A stretch of 64,000 bases of DNA. Source: Brenneria izbisi (GTDB lineage Bacteria; Pseudomonadota; Gammaproteobacteria; Enterobacterales; Enterobacteriaceae). The stretch covers positions 1 through 64,000 of the forward strand of contig NZ_JAMPJU010000003.1 in the NCBI RefSeq assembly GCF_025840185.1, in the 5' to 3' direction. The notes under the pieces are model-generated. The model did not search any database. It saw only the letters and a list, made by a program, of their open reading frames with translations, and was not told the DNA's origin. This document shows positions 32,791 through 41,752 of this stretch, one piece after another (the stretch's first letter is position 1; every line of letters begins with the position of its first letter). The translations under genes were made by a program, and so were the position numbers.

Positions 32791-33750
32791 TCAGCCCGGA
32801 CGGTCTGTTATGCCTGGCTCAATATGGACATCGTGAGACGGCGTGCGTTCCAACGTTTCGTCCGGTGACGCCGTGGTTTCCTGATCTTCAGACAACATCT
32901 CCGCAAAGGGTTCGCCCATGCGGGTAACGCTGAGGCTATTGAGATGCGCGGCAAACTGCACCCGGTTGGGCGCAAACAGGTTAATGACGGTGGAACCTAG
33001 CTTAAAGCGGCCCATTTCCTGGCCTTTTGCCAGCATAACCGCGCCTTCGCCTGCTTGCGGGTAGGTCCAGCGTTGTATAATGCCTTCCCGCGGCGGCGTC
33101 ACGGTGCCTGCCCAGATGGTTTCGATACTGCCGACAATGGTGGCGCCGACCAGAATCTGGGCCAGCGGACCAAACTCGGTATCAAACAGACAAATAACGC
33201 GCTCGTTACGGGCAAACAGATTCGGCACATTATCCGCGGTCAACAGATTGACGGAGAACAAATCGCCCGGCACGTAAATCATTTCGCGCAGCACGCCGTC
33301 GCACGGCATATGGACGCGGTGATAGTCGCGGGGCGATAAATATATCGTGGCGAATAAGCCATCGCGGAACAGTTCCGCCATGATGTAGTTGCCGGCAAGC
33401 AGCGCTTCCAGTGAGTAAAGGTGGTTTTTGGCCTGAATCAGCTTGCCATCCGTGATGGGGCCCAACTGCGACAACAGGCCGTCAGCTGGCTGAACAAGAC
33501 GATGGGTATGACCATCGACAGGACGAACCTCAGGCTTCAGCGGTCGCACAAAAAATTCATTGAACGTCCGGTAGGCGGCAGTATCCGGCTGCTGCGCCTC
33601 CTGCATATTGACCTTGTACTGACGAACGAACAGATCGATAACCAGCTTGGTAAGCTTACCCGCCGGTTTATCCGCTCCCCACCCGGCCAAACGAGTCAGC
33701 CAGATTTTGGGAAGCCAATACTGTAATTTGATTTTAATATTATCCAGCAC
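32791..33750 (-). CDS. psd: Phosphatidylserine decarboxylase proenzyme
   Basis: Psd makes phosphatidylethanolamine from phosphatidylserine at the inner membrane. The 319-residue proenzyme holds the LGST self-cleavage motif ([11 protein letters not shown]), where the Ser becomes the pyruvoyl group, and the [10 protein letters not shown] segment. It uses a GTG start after AGAGG. The C-terminal tail beyond the cleavage region ([18 protein letters not shown]) is longer and more acidic than the conserved core. It heads psd-mscM and follows rsgA. Confidence 0.95.
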   Translation of the reverse strand: MLDNIKIKLQYWLPKIWLTRLAGWGADKPAGKLTKLVIDLFVRQYKVNMQEAQQPDTAAYRTFNEFFVRPLKPEVRPVDGHTHRLVQPADGLLSQLGPITDGKLIQAKNHLYSLEALLAGNYIMAELFRDGLFATIYLSPRDYHRVHMPCDGVLREMIYVPGDLFSVNLLTADNVPNLFARNERVICLFDTEFGPLAQILVGATIVGSIETIWAGTVTPPREGIIQRWTYPQAGEGAVMLAKGQEMGRFKLGSTVINLFAPNRVQFAAHLNSLSVTRMGEPFAEMLSEDQETTASPDETLERTPSHDVHIEPGITDRPG

Positions 33751-33826
33751 AGTGAGCCTCTTGGGTTAGTGATGCGCCATGATGTAAAAGAAAAGGGGCG
33801 CATTGTAGCGATGGATACAATAAATG

Positions 33827-34876
33827 TCAGTTATCCGTATCGGAAAAGGTTTTACGCGTTTTTACCTGCGCCATGCTTTCCAGTATCCGGTGATAATTAT
33901 CGAAGCGTTCGGCGGCAATGTCGCCGCGCTCAAGGGCGGCATGAATCGCACAGCCCGGATCGTTGTCATGTTTGCAGTCACGGAATTTACACTCGCCGAT
34001 ATATTCCCGGAACTCAATGAAACCATGCGTGATCTGTTCAGGTTCCAGATGCCACAAGCCAAACTCACGCACGCCGGGGGAATCAATCACGTCTCCGCCG
34101 TGCGGGAAGTGATAAAGACGGGCGGCGGTGGTGGTGTGTTGTCCCAGTCCTGAGTTATCGGAAACCTCGTTAACCAGAATACGCTCTTCATCAAGGGCGA
34201 GCAGGGCGTTGAGCAGGCTGGATTTGCCGACCCCGGATTGTCCGGCAAAGATACTGATACGACTGGTTAACGCCTGTTCCAGTTCCGCAATGCCTTCCTG
34301 GGTATGGCTTGAAACCATCAGTACGCGATAGTTGAGCGTCCGGTAAATATCCATCAATTCATTAACGAACTGGTGGGCTTCTTCATCCAGCAGATCGATT
34401 TTGTTCAGCACAATCAGCGGTTCAACTTCCAGCGTTTCGCAGGCAACCAGATAACGATCGATAATATTGAGGGAGAGTTCGGGCAAAATGGCCGAAACGA
34501 TGACGATCTGATCGATATTAGCCGCAATCGGTTTAACGCCGTCGTAATAGTCGGGACGCGTCAGGACGGAATGTCGCGGATGAACGGCTTCAACGATCCC
34601 GCTGATCCCGGAGAGCGCTTCGTTGCCGGCCCGCCACACGACTTGATCGCCGGTGACCAATGATTTAATGGTGCGACGGATATTACAACGATGCACCACA
34701 CCGTTTTCGGCTTCCACATCGGCATGCATACCGAACCGGCTGATGATAATGCCTTCCTGAGCATCACCCAGTTGGCTATCCTCCCATTCGATCTTGCTTT
34801 CTGAATGTTTAAGGCGGCGCTGATGGTTCGCGCTGACCCGCCGTTGCTGACCTTTCGACAGTTTCTTTTTGCTCAC
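33827..34876 (-). CDS. rsgA: Ribosome small subunit GTPase RsgA
   Basis: RsgA is a circularly permuted GTPase that helps late 30S maturation. The order G4 (VLNKIDLL), G1 ([12 protein letters not shown]), G3 (DSPGVREFG) shows the permutation. An OB fold precedes it, and a zinc motif ([14 protein letters not shown]) follows. The 349-residue product starts [13 protein letters not shown] as in E. coli. It is divergent from orn. Confidence 0.96.
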   Translation of the reverse strand: MSKKKLSKGQQRRVSANHQRRLKHSESKIEWEDSQLGDAQEGIIISRFGMHADVEAENGVVHRCNIRRTIKSLVTGDQVVWRAGNEALSGISGIVEAVHPRHSVLTRPDYYDGVKPIAANIDQIVIVSAILPELSLNIIDRYLVACETLEVEPLIVLNKIDLLDEEAHQFVNELMDIYRTLNYRVLMVSSHTQEGIAELEQALTSRISIFAGQSGVGKSSLLNALLALDEERILVNEVSDNSGLGQHTTTAARLYHFPHGGDVIDSPGVREFGLWHLEPEQITHGFIEFREYIGECKFRDCKHDNDPGCAIHAALERGDIAAERFDNYHRILESMAQVKTRKTFSDTDN

Positions 34877-35077
34877 TGAGCCTCACTTAATACGCCATTG
34901 ATCGTCAGGGTACGACGAGCGCCATAAGACAGGGTTGTCGCCCATGATGATTGAAGCGACTATAATACACCCTATTTGATTTTAATTAACTGATGCCGCC
35001 AGATGGTGTTCAGTGTGGGCGTGACTATCAATCAATGCCGACAGGCAACAATACACAGCGAAACGGGAATACCAACG

Positions 35078-35620
35078 ATGGTAGATGAAAACAACCTGAT
35101 CTGGATCGACCTTGAGATGACAGGATTGGATCCTGAACAAGATCGTATTATTGAAATTGCGACATTAGTGACTGATGCCAATTTGAAAGTGTTGGCGGAA
35201 GGGCCAGTGCTGGCGGTTCATCAACCCGCCAGCCAACTCGCGCTGATGGATGACTGGAACGTGCGCACACATGGCGCCAGCGGGTTGATTGAGCGCGTCA
35301 AAGCCAGTTCGGTTGACGAACGCGCGGCGGAACTGGCTACCCTGGCTTTCCTGCAACAGTGGGTGCCTGCGGGTAAATCACCGATTTGCGGCAACAGTAT
35401 TGGTCAGGATCGCCGTTTTCTGTTCCGTTATATGCCGGAACTGGAAGCTTATTTCCATTATCGTTATCTGGATGTCAGCACGCTCAAAGAGTTGGCGCGT
35501 CGTTGGAAACCCGAAATTCTGTCAGGGCTTAAAAAGCAGGGGACGCATCAGGCAATGGATGATATTCGCGAATCGCTGGCGGAACTGGCGTATTACCGCG
35601 AGCATTTTATCCAGCTTTAA
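35078..35620 (+). CDS. orn: Oligoribonuclease
   Basis: Orn is the DEDDh exonuclease that degrades two- to five-base RNAs and is essential in many enteric bacteria. The 180-residue product shows the acidic metal ligands in [10 protein letters not shown], the [11 protein letters not shown]-like segment ([12 protein letters not shown]) and the C-terminal [11 protein letters not shown] use the ATG at 35078 (MVDENNLIW), which matches the family; the longer frame from 35003 is not supported. In E. coli, orn is followed by the glyVXY tRNA cluster, matching the tRNA-Gly gene here. Confidence 0.95.
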   Translation: MVDENNLIWIDLEMTGLDPEQDRIIEIATLVTDANLKVLAEGPVLAVHQPASQLALMDDWNVRTHGASGLIERVKASSVDERAAELATLAFLQQWVPAGKSPICGNSIGQDRRFLFRYMPELEAYFHYRYLDVSTLKELARRWKPEILSGLKKQGTHQAMDDIRESLAELAYYREHFIQL

Positions 35621-35754
35621 GTTGATTCAGGCGTTGGTGGACAGATTGACCGTCAGGCATACAACCTGTACGGTCGTTCAGAACGGATGTTGTATGTTTT
35701 AGCAGCGCTTTGATTTTTTTATCGGCAATCAAACGTTTTTTCATTTGCGGGGGC

Positions 35755-35782
35755 TTGCGGGGGACGGAATTTCTCGTATAAT
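35755..35782 (+). promoter_or_regulatory. Promoter of the first tRNA-Gly gene
   Basis: TTGCGG (35755-35760) and a perfect TATAAT (35777-35782) are separated by 16 bases. The GC-rich stretch that follows (CGCACCCCG) is typical of stringently controlled stable-RNA promoters. Confidence 0.7.
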
Positions 35783-35833
35783 TCGCACCCCGTACCGATA
35801 CAGAATTTCGTATCCGGTGCCGCGTCATCCTAA

Positions 35834-36040
<207 letters not shown>

Positions 36041-36134
36041 ACGAAAATCGGGTGCGTTACGGGTGCGGATTGTTTGCTGAGTCGCTTCCCTGTGCTCGGT
36101 ACACCTCTCTTCAGCACTGAAGGAGGCATACCCT

Positions 36135-37433
36135 ATGGCGTTAACCGATGCCGTCGCCCGGCAGGCCCGCACTACCGGCAAAGCCTACACTCTCAACGAT
36201 AACGATGGGCTGTCATTGTTTGTGACCGGTAAAGGCGCGAAGAAATGGCACTTCCGCTTTTCGTTACAGGGTAAACAGCAGCGCATCTCGCTCGGTTCTT
36301 ATCCCGCCGTCTCCCTGAAACAGGCGCGCCAGCAGCGCGACGAACTGCGTGCGCAGTTGGCTGCGGGTAACGATCCGCGTAGCTACCGCCAGCAATCCAA
36401 GGCCGCGGCGCAGAATACCTTTGCGGCCGTATTTCGCCAGTGGCGCGACTTCAAGGCGCTGAGTCTGGAAACCGGACGACAAAGCACGCTGTCGCAGATC
36501 GATCGCATTTTCGCTAAAGATGTACTGCCGTCGCTGGGTGGTCTGCCGATTTTCGATGTAGAGCCGTCGCATATTCTGGAAGTTCTGCGCCGGATTGAGC
36601 GGCGTAAAGCGTTTACTACCGCTGAGAAAGTGCGTACCTGGCTGAATCAGTTATTCCGCTACGCTAAAGTGGAAAAAGGCGTGCGCTACAATCCGGCCAG
36701 CGATCTGGATATTGTGGCCGCGCCCCGACCACCGGTGACGCACAATCCCTTTTTGCGCATGGATGAGTTACCGTCGTTTTTGCGCAAGCTGCGCGACTAC
36801 CACGGGCAGGAGACAACCCAACAGGGCTTACGCCTGCTGTTGTTGACCGGCGTGCGTACCGGCGAGTTGCGCCTTGCTGAGCCTAATCAGTTCGATCTTA
36901 AGCGCGGGCTGTGGATTATTCCGCCCGCATCGGTTAAGCAGTTGCAGGTCAGGATGCGCCGGGAGGGTAATAGCGTTCCGGCTTATGTGGTGCCGCTGCC
37001 GCGACAGGCCATCGATATCGTGAAAGCGCTTTTAACCTTGCAGAAGCGACGACCGGCGCAACGCTACCTGCTTGCCAATTGCAATAACCTGCAAAAGCGC
37101 ATCAGCGAAAATACGCTTAACAGCGCGCTGAAACGTATGGGTTATGCAGATCGACTAACCGGTCACGGTATCCGGGCGACGATCTCGACGGCGCTTAACG
37201 AACTCGGCTACCCGAAAGAGTGGATCGAAGTGCAATTATCCCATGCCGATCCTAATAAGATCCGGGCGGCCTATAACCATGCGGTTTACGTTGAGCAGCG
37301 GAGGATGATGATGCAGGAATGGGCCGACAGGTTGGATCGGTGGGAGGCCGGGGAAACGGTGATGAAAACCGCCACGCCGCGAGGTGTCTCTGCGTTTGGT
37401 GTGGCGGCAAATAGCCGGGTGCAGTCTGCGTAA
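36135..37433 (+). CDS. int: P4-type tyrosine integrase
   Basis: This 432-residue protein has the N-terminal DUF4102 arm-binding domain (residues 1-80), a core-binding domain, and a catalytic domain with Arg in LLLTGVRTGELRLAE, the HGIR box in LTGHGIRATIS, and the nucleophile Tyr in YNHAVYVEQRR. AAGGAGG precedes the start. Its place right after the tRNA is normal for this family, which integrates islands into tRNA 3' ends. It should excise the 35.9-43.5 kb element through the core repeats; excision in this strain is inferred only. Confidence 0.95.
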   Translation: MALTDAVARQARTTGKAYTLNDNDGLSLFVTGKGAKKWHFRFSLQGKQQRISLGSYPAVSLKQARQQRDELRAQLAAGNDPRSYRQQSKAAAQNTFAAVFRQWRDFKALSLETGRQSTLSQIDRIFAKDVLPSLGGLPIFDVEPSHILEVLRRIERRKAFTTAEKVRTWLNQLFRYAKVEKGVRYNPASDLDIVAAPRPPVTHNPFLRMDELPSFLRKLRDYHGQETTQQGLRLLLLTGVRTGELRLAEPNQFDLKRGLWIIPPASVKQLQVRMRREGNSVPAYVVPLPRQAIDIVKALLTLQKRRPAQRYLLANCNNLQKRISENTLNSALKRMGYADRLTGHGIRATISTALNELGYPKEWIEVQLSHADPNKIRAAYNHAVYVEQRRMMMQEWADRLDRWEAGETVMKTATPRGVSAFGVAANSRVQSA

Positions 37434-37455
37434 GGCGCGCCGTTGTTTCGCGAAA

Positions 37456-37710
37456 TTATTTTGCGCTAAGCGGCTTATGTTTCGCCGGGATCTTGCCAAT
37501 GATGCTGATGGGATCGATCGAGAGCAAACGGGCAAGGTGGACAAATTCGACGATGTCTAAACGGCGCTCTCCGTTTTCGACCTTGGCGATAAACGACTGA
37601 GGGCGATCCAGCGCCTGAGCCAGACTTTCCTGCGTGACCCCTTTCGCTATGCGCGCCTCGCGCAGCGCCTTGATAACGCGTTGATATTCATCGGAGTAAA
37701 TGGAAGCCAT
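37456..37710 (-). CDS. XRE-family repressor, paralogue 1
   Basis: An 84-residue single helix-turn-helix protein: VTQESLAQALDRPQSFIAKV forms the HTH, followed by ENGERRLDIVEFVHLARLL. It is about two-thirds identical to the next gene, so the pair arose by duplication. A palindromic ATCCCA/TGGGAT site lies about 50 bases upstream of its start and is a likely autoregulatory operator. It converges on the integrase. Such small XRE proteins often control excision or lysogeny-like states; the target here is inferred. Confidence 0.85.
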   Translation of the reverse strand: MASIYSDEYQRVIKALREARIAKGVTQESLAQALDRPQSFIAKVENGERRLDIVEFVHLARLLSIDPISIIGKIPAKHKPLSAK

Positions 37711-37760
37711 CTGATCAATTCCGTTAGAAAGACCGGATTGACTATCAATGACGGATTGAT

Positions 37761-37779
37761 TTATCCCAAAATGGGATTA
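37761..37779. promoter_or_regulatory. Palindromic operator upstream of XRE paralogue 1
   Basis: ATCCCA (37763-37768) and TGGGAT (37772-37777) form an inverted repeat around AAA. Related sites occur at 38071-38091 and 38104-38126 upstream of the second paralogue, suggesting a shared operator motif ATCCCAAAA-like. Confidence 0.6.
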
Positions 37780-37796
37780 TTGGCGTTCGTGGTTGG

Positions 37797-38054
37797 TCAG
37801 GGTTTATGTCTACTTAATTGTTTTTTATTAATTATTTTCTCTAAGACAGTGGCGATATCGATGGATAGCAGATGCGCAATACAGGCAAATTCCACAACAT
37901 CCAGCCTGCGTTCACCATTTTCGACTTTAGCGATAAACGACTGTGGTCGGCCTAACGATTCGGCCAGACTTTGCTGGCTGATACCTTTCCTAATTCTGGC
38001 TTCCCGAAGCATTTTTATAACGCTTTGATATTCTTCTGAATAAATTGACGCCAT
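37797..38054 (-). CDS. XRE-family repressor, paralogue 2
   Basis: An 85-residue helix-turn-helix protein, ISQQSLAESLGRPQSFIAKV then ENGERRLDVVEFACIAHLL. It is a clear duplicate of the gene at 37456-37710 and starts with the same MASIYS. The C-terminal tail is more basic (INKKQLSRHKP). Two operator-like palindromes lie between it and the divergent Ner-like gene, so it probably controls both. Confidence 0.85.
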   Translation of the reverse strand: MASIYSEEYQSVIKMLREARIRKGISQQSLAESLGRPQSFIAKVENGERRLDVVEFACIAHLLSIDIATVLEKIINKKQLSRHKP

Positions 38055-38070
38055 TTCGTTAACCTTGACT

Positions 38071-38091
38071 GATATCCCAAAATCGAATATC
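38071..38091. promoter_or_regulatory. Operator-like site in the XRE2/Ner divergent region
   Basis: GATATCCCAAAATCGAATATC shares ATCCCAAAAT with the operator at 37763 and has imperfect dyad symmetry (GATAT/ATATC). It lies 17 bases upstream of XRE paralogue 2. Confidence 0.45.
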
Positions 38092-38103
38092 AGTCATTTA
38101 TTT

Positions 38104-38126
38104 AATTATCCCAAAACAGGATAATT
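38104..38126. promoter_or_regulatory. Perfect palindromic operator in the XRE2/Ner divergent region
   Basis: AATTATCC (38104-38111) and GGATAATT (38119-38126) are perfect 8-bp arms around CAAAACA. The centre shares the CCCAAAA motif with the other two sites. It lies 33 bases before the Ner-like gene and 50 bases from the divergent repressor. Confidence 0.6.
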
Positions 38127-38158
38127 AACGGGATTCGTTATGGAGAGGAGTTAGAGCG

Positions 38159-38404
38159 ATGAATAAAAATGACTGGCATCCTGCTGATATCATTGCATCT
38201 TTGAGAAAGCAGGGAACAACGCTGGCTGCGGTTTCCAGAGAGGCAGGACTGGCCTCGTCCACGCTGGCGAACGCGTTGACGCGACACTGGCCGAAGGGCG
38301 AGCGCTTAATTGCGGATGCACTGAAAAAACAGCCGGAAGAGATCTGGCCTTCACGCTATCAGGATATCGGGCGAGGGCAGGGCGGAGAAGGAGAGGTGGA
38401 TTGA
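38159..38404 (+). CDS. Ner/Nlp-family DNA-binding regulator
   Basis: The 81-residue protein matches the Mu Ner and SfsB/Nlp group: DWHPADIIASLRKQGTTLAA, a helix-turn-helix over SREAGLASSTLANALTRHWP, then GERLIADALKKQPEEIWPSRY. Ner represses early transcription in phage Mu. Here it is divergent from an XRE repressor, forming a likely genetic switch for the element. The C-terminus is Gly-rich. It immediately precedes the structured tract. Confidence 0.88.
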   Translation: MNKNDWHPADIIASLRKQGTTLAAVSREAGLASSTLANALTRHWPKGERLIADALKKQPEEIWPSRYQDIGRGQGGEGEVD

Positions 38405-38460
38405 AAACCCACCCGGCGAAAATTTACAAAATTTTTTTCATCCTGTTAGTGGATTTAGAC

Positions 38461-38503
38461 GCTCCTCACTGGATTTCTATGGAATAGAAATCCAGTAAGG
38501 AGC
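38461..38503. repeat. Long near-perfect hairpin
   Basis: Arms 38461-38480 and 38484-38503 are complementary at 19 of 20 positions around a three-base loop. No T run follows, so a standard terminator is unlikely. In DNA it could extrude as a cruciform, and it opens the structured tract. Confidence 0.8.
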
Positions 38504-38527
38504 CAACAAGCGCAGCGCGTTAGCCGC

Positions 38528-38556
38528 TTGATATACGGATTTTGGCGCAGTAAATT
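38528..38556 (+). promoter_or_regulatory. Candidate promoter inside the structured tract
   Basis: TTGATA (38528-38533) and TAAATT (38551-38556) are 17 bases apart. It could drive a structured transcript toward the recombinase gene at 39200. It is a moderate match only. Confidence 0.3.
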
Positions 38557-39199
38557 GTCAGTGTCACACCGCTGCTGCAAGCAGCACTCCACGTTGCCAC
38601 GACCTTCAAGGCAACGCGCAGGCCGAGCCTGTGTGGTCGACAACAACCCGTCCCGCTACCAGTTTGCGGGTGATCGCTGCGGCGATGGTAGCTCACTTAT
38701 CCCAATGCCTTAGGGCTGCATCCCGTTTGTTCTTCGTGAAGCAACTACTTTTTGCATACGCACTGATGCGTACAACACTCCTTATAGCTGGCGCAACCGT
38801 CTGCGGCCTTTTGCTGCCTCAGCGAATGTATCCATGAGGCAGCGGCGTCACTTCATACGGCGCAAAGCCGTTGTAAGTGACGCCGCGAACGATCTCTGCG
38901 CCAGCCCTTACGCCACGGTGCTGTCCGGCACGACCTGTCATCTGACGCACATTTTCTGCGTCAATTCTCATCAACCCACTTATCAGAGGAGGACTGAACC
39001 GATACCGAGGCAGGCTTTCAGCCTGAGGGGATCATCCTGCTGATGCAGGCGGCTGCACTGAGTGCATAACCGATATCCCCGCCATACCTCAACCGCTGCC
39101 GCTCCGGCGCGCAGGTATTGTTCAGTGCGGCACGGTAAATCCGTGTCGTGAATCGCCATGCGCCGGAGAACAGAGGTTATTAAGAATAGGGGATATTCT
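38557..39199 (+). ncRNA. Candidate large structured RNA or structured DNA tract
   Basis: No convincing protein is encoded over about 640 bases, but stem-loops follow each other closely. Arms include 38571-38576/38580-38585, 38592-38598/38610-38616, 38652-38656/38666-38670, 38673-38677/38682-38686 and 38757-38762/38767-38772. Next are 38813-38820/38836-38843, 38842-38853/38875-38886 (12 bp, nesting 38857-38861/38867-38871), 38943-38949/38957-38963 and 39011-39016/39020-39025. The last are 39027-39032/39075-39080 (enclosing two smaller hairpins), and 39104-39110/39160-39166 (enclosing CACGG/CCGTG). Strand and existence of a transcript are unknown. It could be an RNA gene, a long leader of the recombinase gene, or a DNA replication or transfer site. 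Confidence 0.45.
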
Positions 39200-40075
39200 A
39201 TGTCACGATTAAGTAGGGAGATGCAGACGTTGGCCCGACAGGCTGGCGGCAGCCATAAGACGGTACACGACCGACTAAAAATTGCAGAGCGGCTTGCCAG
39301 TCACCTGCTGTCTTTGAATATTCAGATCTGCTCGGTGCAGCATCTGAAAGCAAAACACATCGAATGCTATATCGCCGGGCGGTTAGAACAGGGAATTACT
39401 CTGCGTACGTTGCATAACGAGACGGCGGCGGTGCGGGTGATGCTGCGCACCGCCGGGCGGGCTAAGCTGGCGGATGCGGACCGATTGAGCAACAGGGCGT
39501 TAGGGCTGAGCGGCGCCAGCCGGGACGGCACGCGGCAAGCGATTACGCCGGAGCGCTATCAAGCGGCTCTGTCAATCCTGCAACAGAAAGATGCAGGGTT
39601 AGCACTCACGCTGCAACTGGCTCGGATGATGGGGTTGCGCTCGCAGGAAGCGGTGCAGTGTTCGCAGTCGCTCAAGACATGGGCCGCCGCGCTGGAGCGA
39701 TGCGACGAACAACTGACTGTGGTATTCGGCACCAAAGGCGGACGGCCCCGGCAAACGCGGGTTCTGGATCGGGAAGCGTTAACGCAGACAGTGGATCAGG
39801 CGCTGGCAGTTGCCGCTGCCCGCAATGGTCGGCTGATTGATAAACCGGATCTGAAAAGCGCCATGAACCGCTGGCGCTCGCAAACTGCACTTGCCGGACT
39901 AAAAGGGCAATCCTCGCCGCATAGCCTACGTTACGCATGGGCGCAGGATGCGATGCGTTATTATCGGCAACAGTGTTTCAGCAACCGGGAAGCTCGCTCG
40001 CTGGTATCAATGGATTTGGGGCATGGGGATGGGCGAGGGCGGTATGTGGAACGGGTTTATGGGAAAGCGTTGTAG
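39200..40075 (+). CDS. Second tyrosine recombinase (integrase-domain protein)
   Basis: This 291-residue protein has an N-terminal SAM-like DNA-binding domain (SRLSREMQTLARQAGGSHKT) and a reduced catalytic domain. The Arg box is in ARMMGLRSQEAVQ, the HxxR box in SPHSLRYAWAQ, then DLGHGDGR, and the Tyr is in RYVERVYG. It matches the integrase-domain proteins often found as cargo in enteric islands (PF12834/PF12835 type). It is unlike the P4-type integrase at 36135. I use ATG at 39200, after AGGGGA; an upstream ATG at 39158 is less likely. Its substrate is unknown; the structured tract just upstream is a candidate. Confidence 0.85.
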   Translation: MSRLSREMQTLARQAGGSHKTVHDRLKIAERLASHLLSLNIQICSVQHLKAKHIECYIAGRLEQGITLRTLHNETAAVRVMLRTAGRAKLADADRLSNRALGLSGASRDGTRQAITPERYQAALSILQQKDAGLALTLQLARMMGLRSQEAVQCSQSLKTWAAALERCDEQLTVVFGTKGGRPRQTRVLDREALTQTVDQALAVAAARNGRLIDKPDLKSAMNRWRSQTALAGLKGQSSPHSLRYAWAQDAMRYYRQQCFSNREARSLVSMDLGHGDGRGRYVERVYGKAL

Positions 40076-40343
40076 AGTGTCGTTGAATAAATTGGAGAGT
40101 ACTGACTCATACTTGATCTGGCACTTTCGCTAATTTGAGCGTAATCTAATCTGGTAATCAGCTATGTGCCAGAACGGACATTCCCAGATATTCATAGGTG
40201 CGTATTGCGCATCAGTCATTTTGACTATAAGACTATTCAATAGGTCGAAGTGTTGGCTTGGTACGATGGCATGTTCTCGTTACAGTTTTGCCTTTACTAT
40301 TAAGCCGCATGAACTAATTCCTTCAAATCTAAAGGTAGATTCT

Positions 40344-41366
40344 ATGGGAACGTGGGTTATAAAAAATACGTCTTTTAGATCATTCTTTAGCGATAGAATT
40401 GGTTATAAGTCTGGTTTAGCACTTAATAATCGTGAAATGATCGAACTTTTAGATAAAAACGATCCGCTTTTTGATATCTTCAAAAATCCGAATGAAGAAT
40501 TATCCCGAATCCAAACTAATCATATTGAGGATACTTTTCAAAAATTTTTGTATCGTTTAGGCGTTACTACGAAATATTTTATCGGTCATGCTCCAACATT
40601 GCTCTATATAGAGTTTATGAGCGATCCAAGCAAGAGAAAATTGCTCGAACAAGTATCAAGGGTTCTCGGCGAGATTCATTTTGATAAAGGGAAATATTCT
40701 ATATTCGATAATTTTGATGAAGACCTATACTATGAAAGTATCCAAATAGAATTTGGTAATGATGCATTGGGTGTTGCTCGTAGGCTAGTGAAATTAACAA
40801 AAGAGAGTGAAGAGGCTAGCCCGTGGGAATGGCTTTCAGCAAGAGTCACTGAATGGAAATCACCAATTCAACTTAAGAGTTTATTTGAAAGTGAATCTTT
40901 AGATGCTATGTATGGCAAGTTCATAGATCAAAGGTATATAAATTATTTGTCTAATAATCCTGAAAAGCTTTCTACAATGCATTGGAGACAGTTTGAAGCT
41001 CTGACTGCTGAATACTTTGAACGGAAAGGATATAAAGTTGACATAGGGAAAGGAAGGAATGATGGTGGTATTGATGTACGGGTCTGGAGTCCTCAGGGAA
41101 ATTTTTGTGATCCTCCCGTTCAACTTATTCAGTGCAAACGAACAAAGTCGAAGATTGATAAAGTATTGGTAAAGTCACTGTGGGCAGATATTATAGACGA
41201 AAATGCTAGAGGTGGAATAATAGTCACAACATCCTCCTTTTCTCCAGGTGCTCGAGAAGTTTGTAAGGTTAGAAAATACCCTATTAGGGAAGTGAATAGA
41301 AAAATCGTTATTCAATGGTTAAAAGAATTGAGAAAATTAGGTAGAGGGGTGTTTATGGGAGAGTAA
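40344..41366 (+). CDS. Mrr-type restriction endonuclease-like protein
   Basis: The C-terminal third (about residues 215-330) is an Mrr_cat domain. It starts HWRQFEALTAEYFERKGYKV, and has the nuclease residues in GGIDVRVW (Asp) and LIQCKRTKS (Gln-x-Lys). Mrr proteins cut modified or foreign DNA. The first 210 residues match nothing I recognise and may recognise targets or sense phage. I prefer the ATG at 40344, behind AAAGGT; in-frame ATGs at 40266 and 40164 lack ribosome sites but the extension looks partly coding. The gene is AT-rich compared with its neighbours. Confidence 0.75.
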   Translation: MGTWVIKNTSFRSFFSDRIGYKSGLALNNREMIELLDKNDPLFDIFKNPNEELSRIQTNHIEDTFQKFLYRLGVTTKYFIGHAPTLLYIEFMSDPSKRKLLEQVSRVLGEIHFDKGKYSIFDNFDEDLYYESIQIEFGNDALGVARRLVKLTKESEEASPWEWLSARVTEWKSPIQLKSLFESESLDAMYGKFIDQRYINYLSNNPEKLSTMHWRQFEALTAEYFERKGYKVDIGKGRNDGGIDVRVWSPQGNFCDPPVQLIQCKRTKSKIDKVLVKSLWADIIDENARGGIIVTTSSFSPGAREVCKVRKYPIREVNRKIVIQWLKELRKLGRGVFMGE

Positions 41367-41752
41367 ATCGGACAGCTAGTTCTCACTTTATTTCCGTTTT
41401 TTCTAGAAATTGTCATGAATATAATTTTAGGGTATTTTTTTGTTGGCCTTTTTTGTTGGCCATTTAAGTTTCATAAGCCTCTATTTATTTATTCTTTTTT
41501 TGATTAAAAATAATTATATCTGATTATGTTGAAGGTTTTCCGAATTAAGTGGGCTTTGTATGATTTTCCCCAGTTGATATATCCTTAAAATCAAAATAAC
41601 TTTGAGTTATACATACAGCTACGTTAGTTTATCAGAGGGAAAATCATGAATATAAAATGTGTAATATGTGACTAGTAGTATATGCTGCCATTTGAAAAAA
41701 GGATTATTAGATATCTAATGTTTATATATAGCTATAAGGAGTGAATAGGATT
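41367..41752. other. AT-rich gap between the Mrr-like and DUF5677 genes
   Basis: About 385 bases with no supported gene and very low GC content. A short direct repeat (TTTTTGTTGGCC, twice near 41445-41462) is present. The right end holds AAGGAG before the DUF5677 gene. It probably contains that gene's promoter. Confidence 0.5.

Noticed and set aside
38834-39043. Short open frames (60-70 codons) within the structured tract
   Set aside because: They lack ribosome sites and recognisable sequence, and they follow the palindromes rather than codon-like composition.
38557-39199. Retron msr-msd or diversity-generating element
   Set aside because: No reverse transcriptase gene lies within reach of the structured tract.
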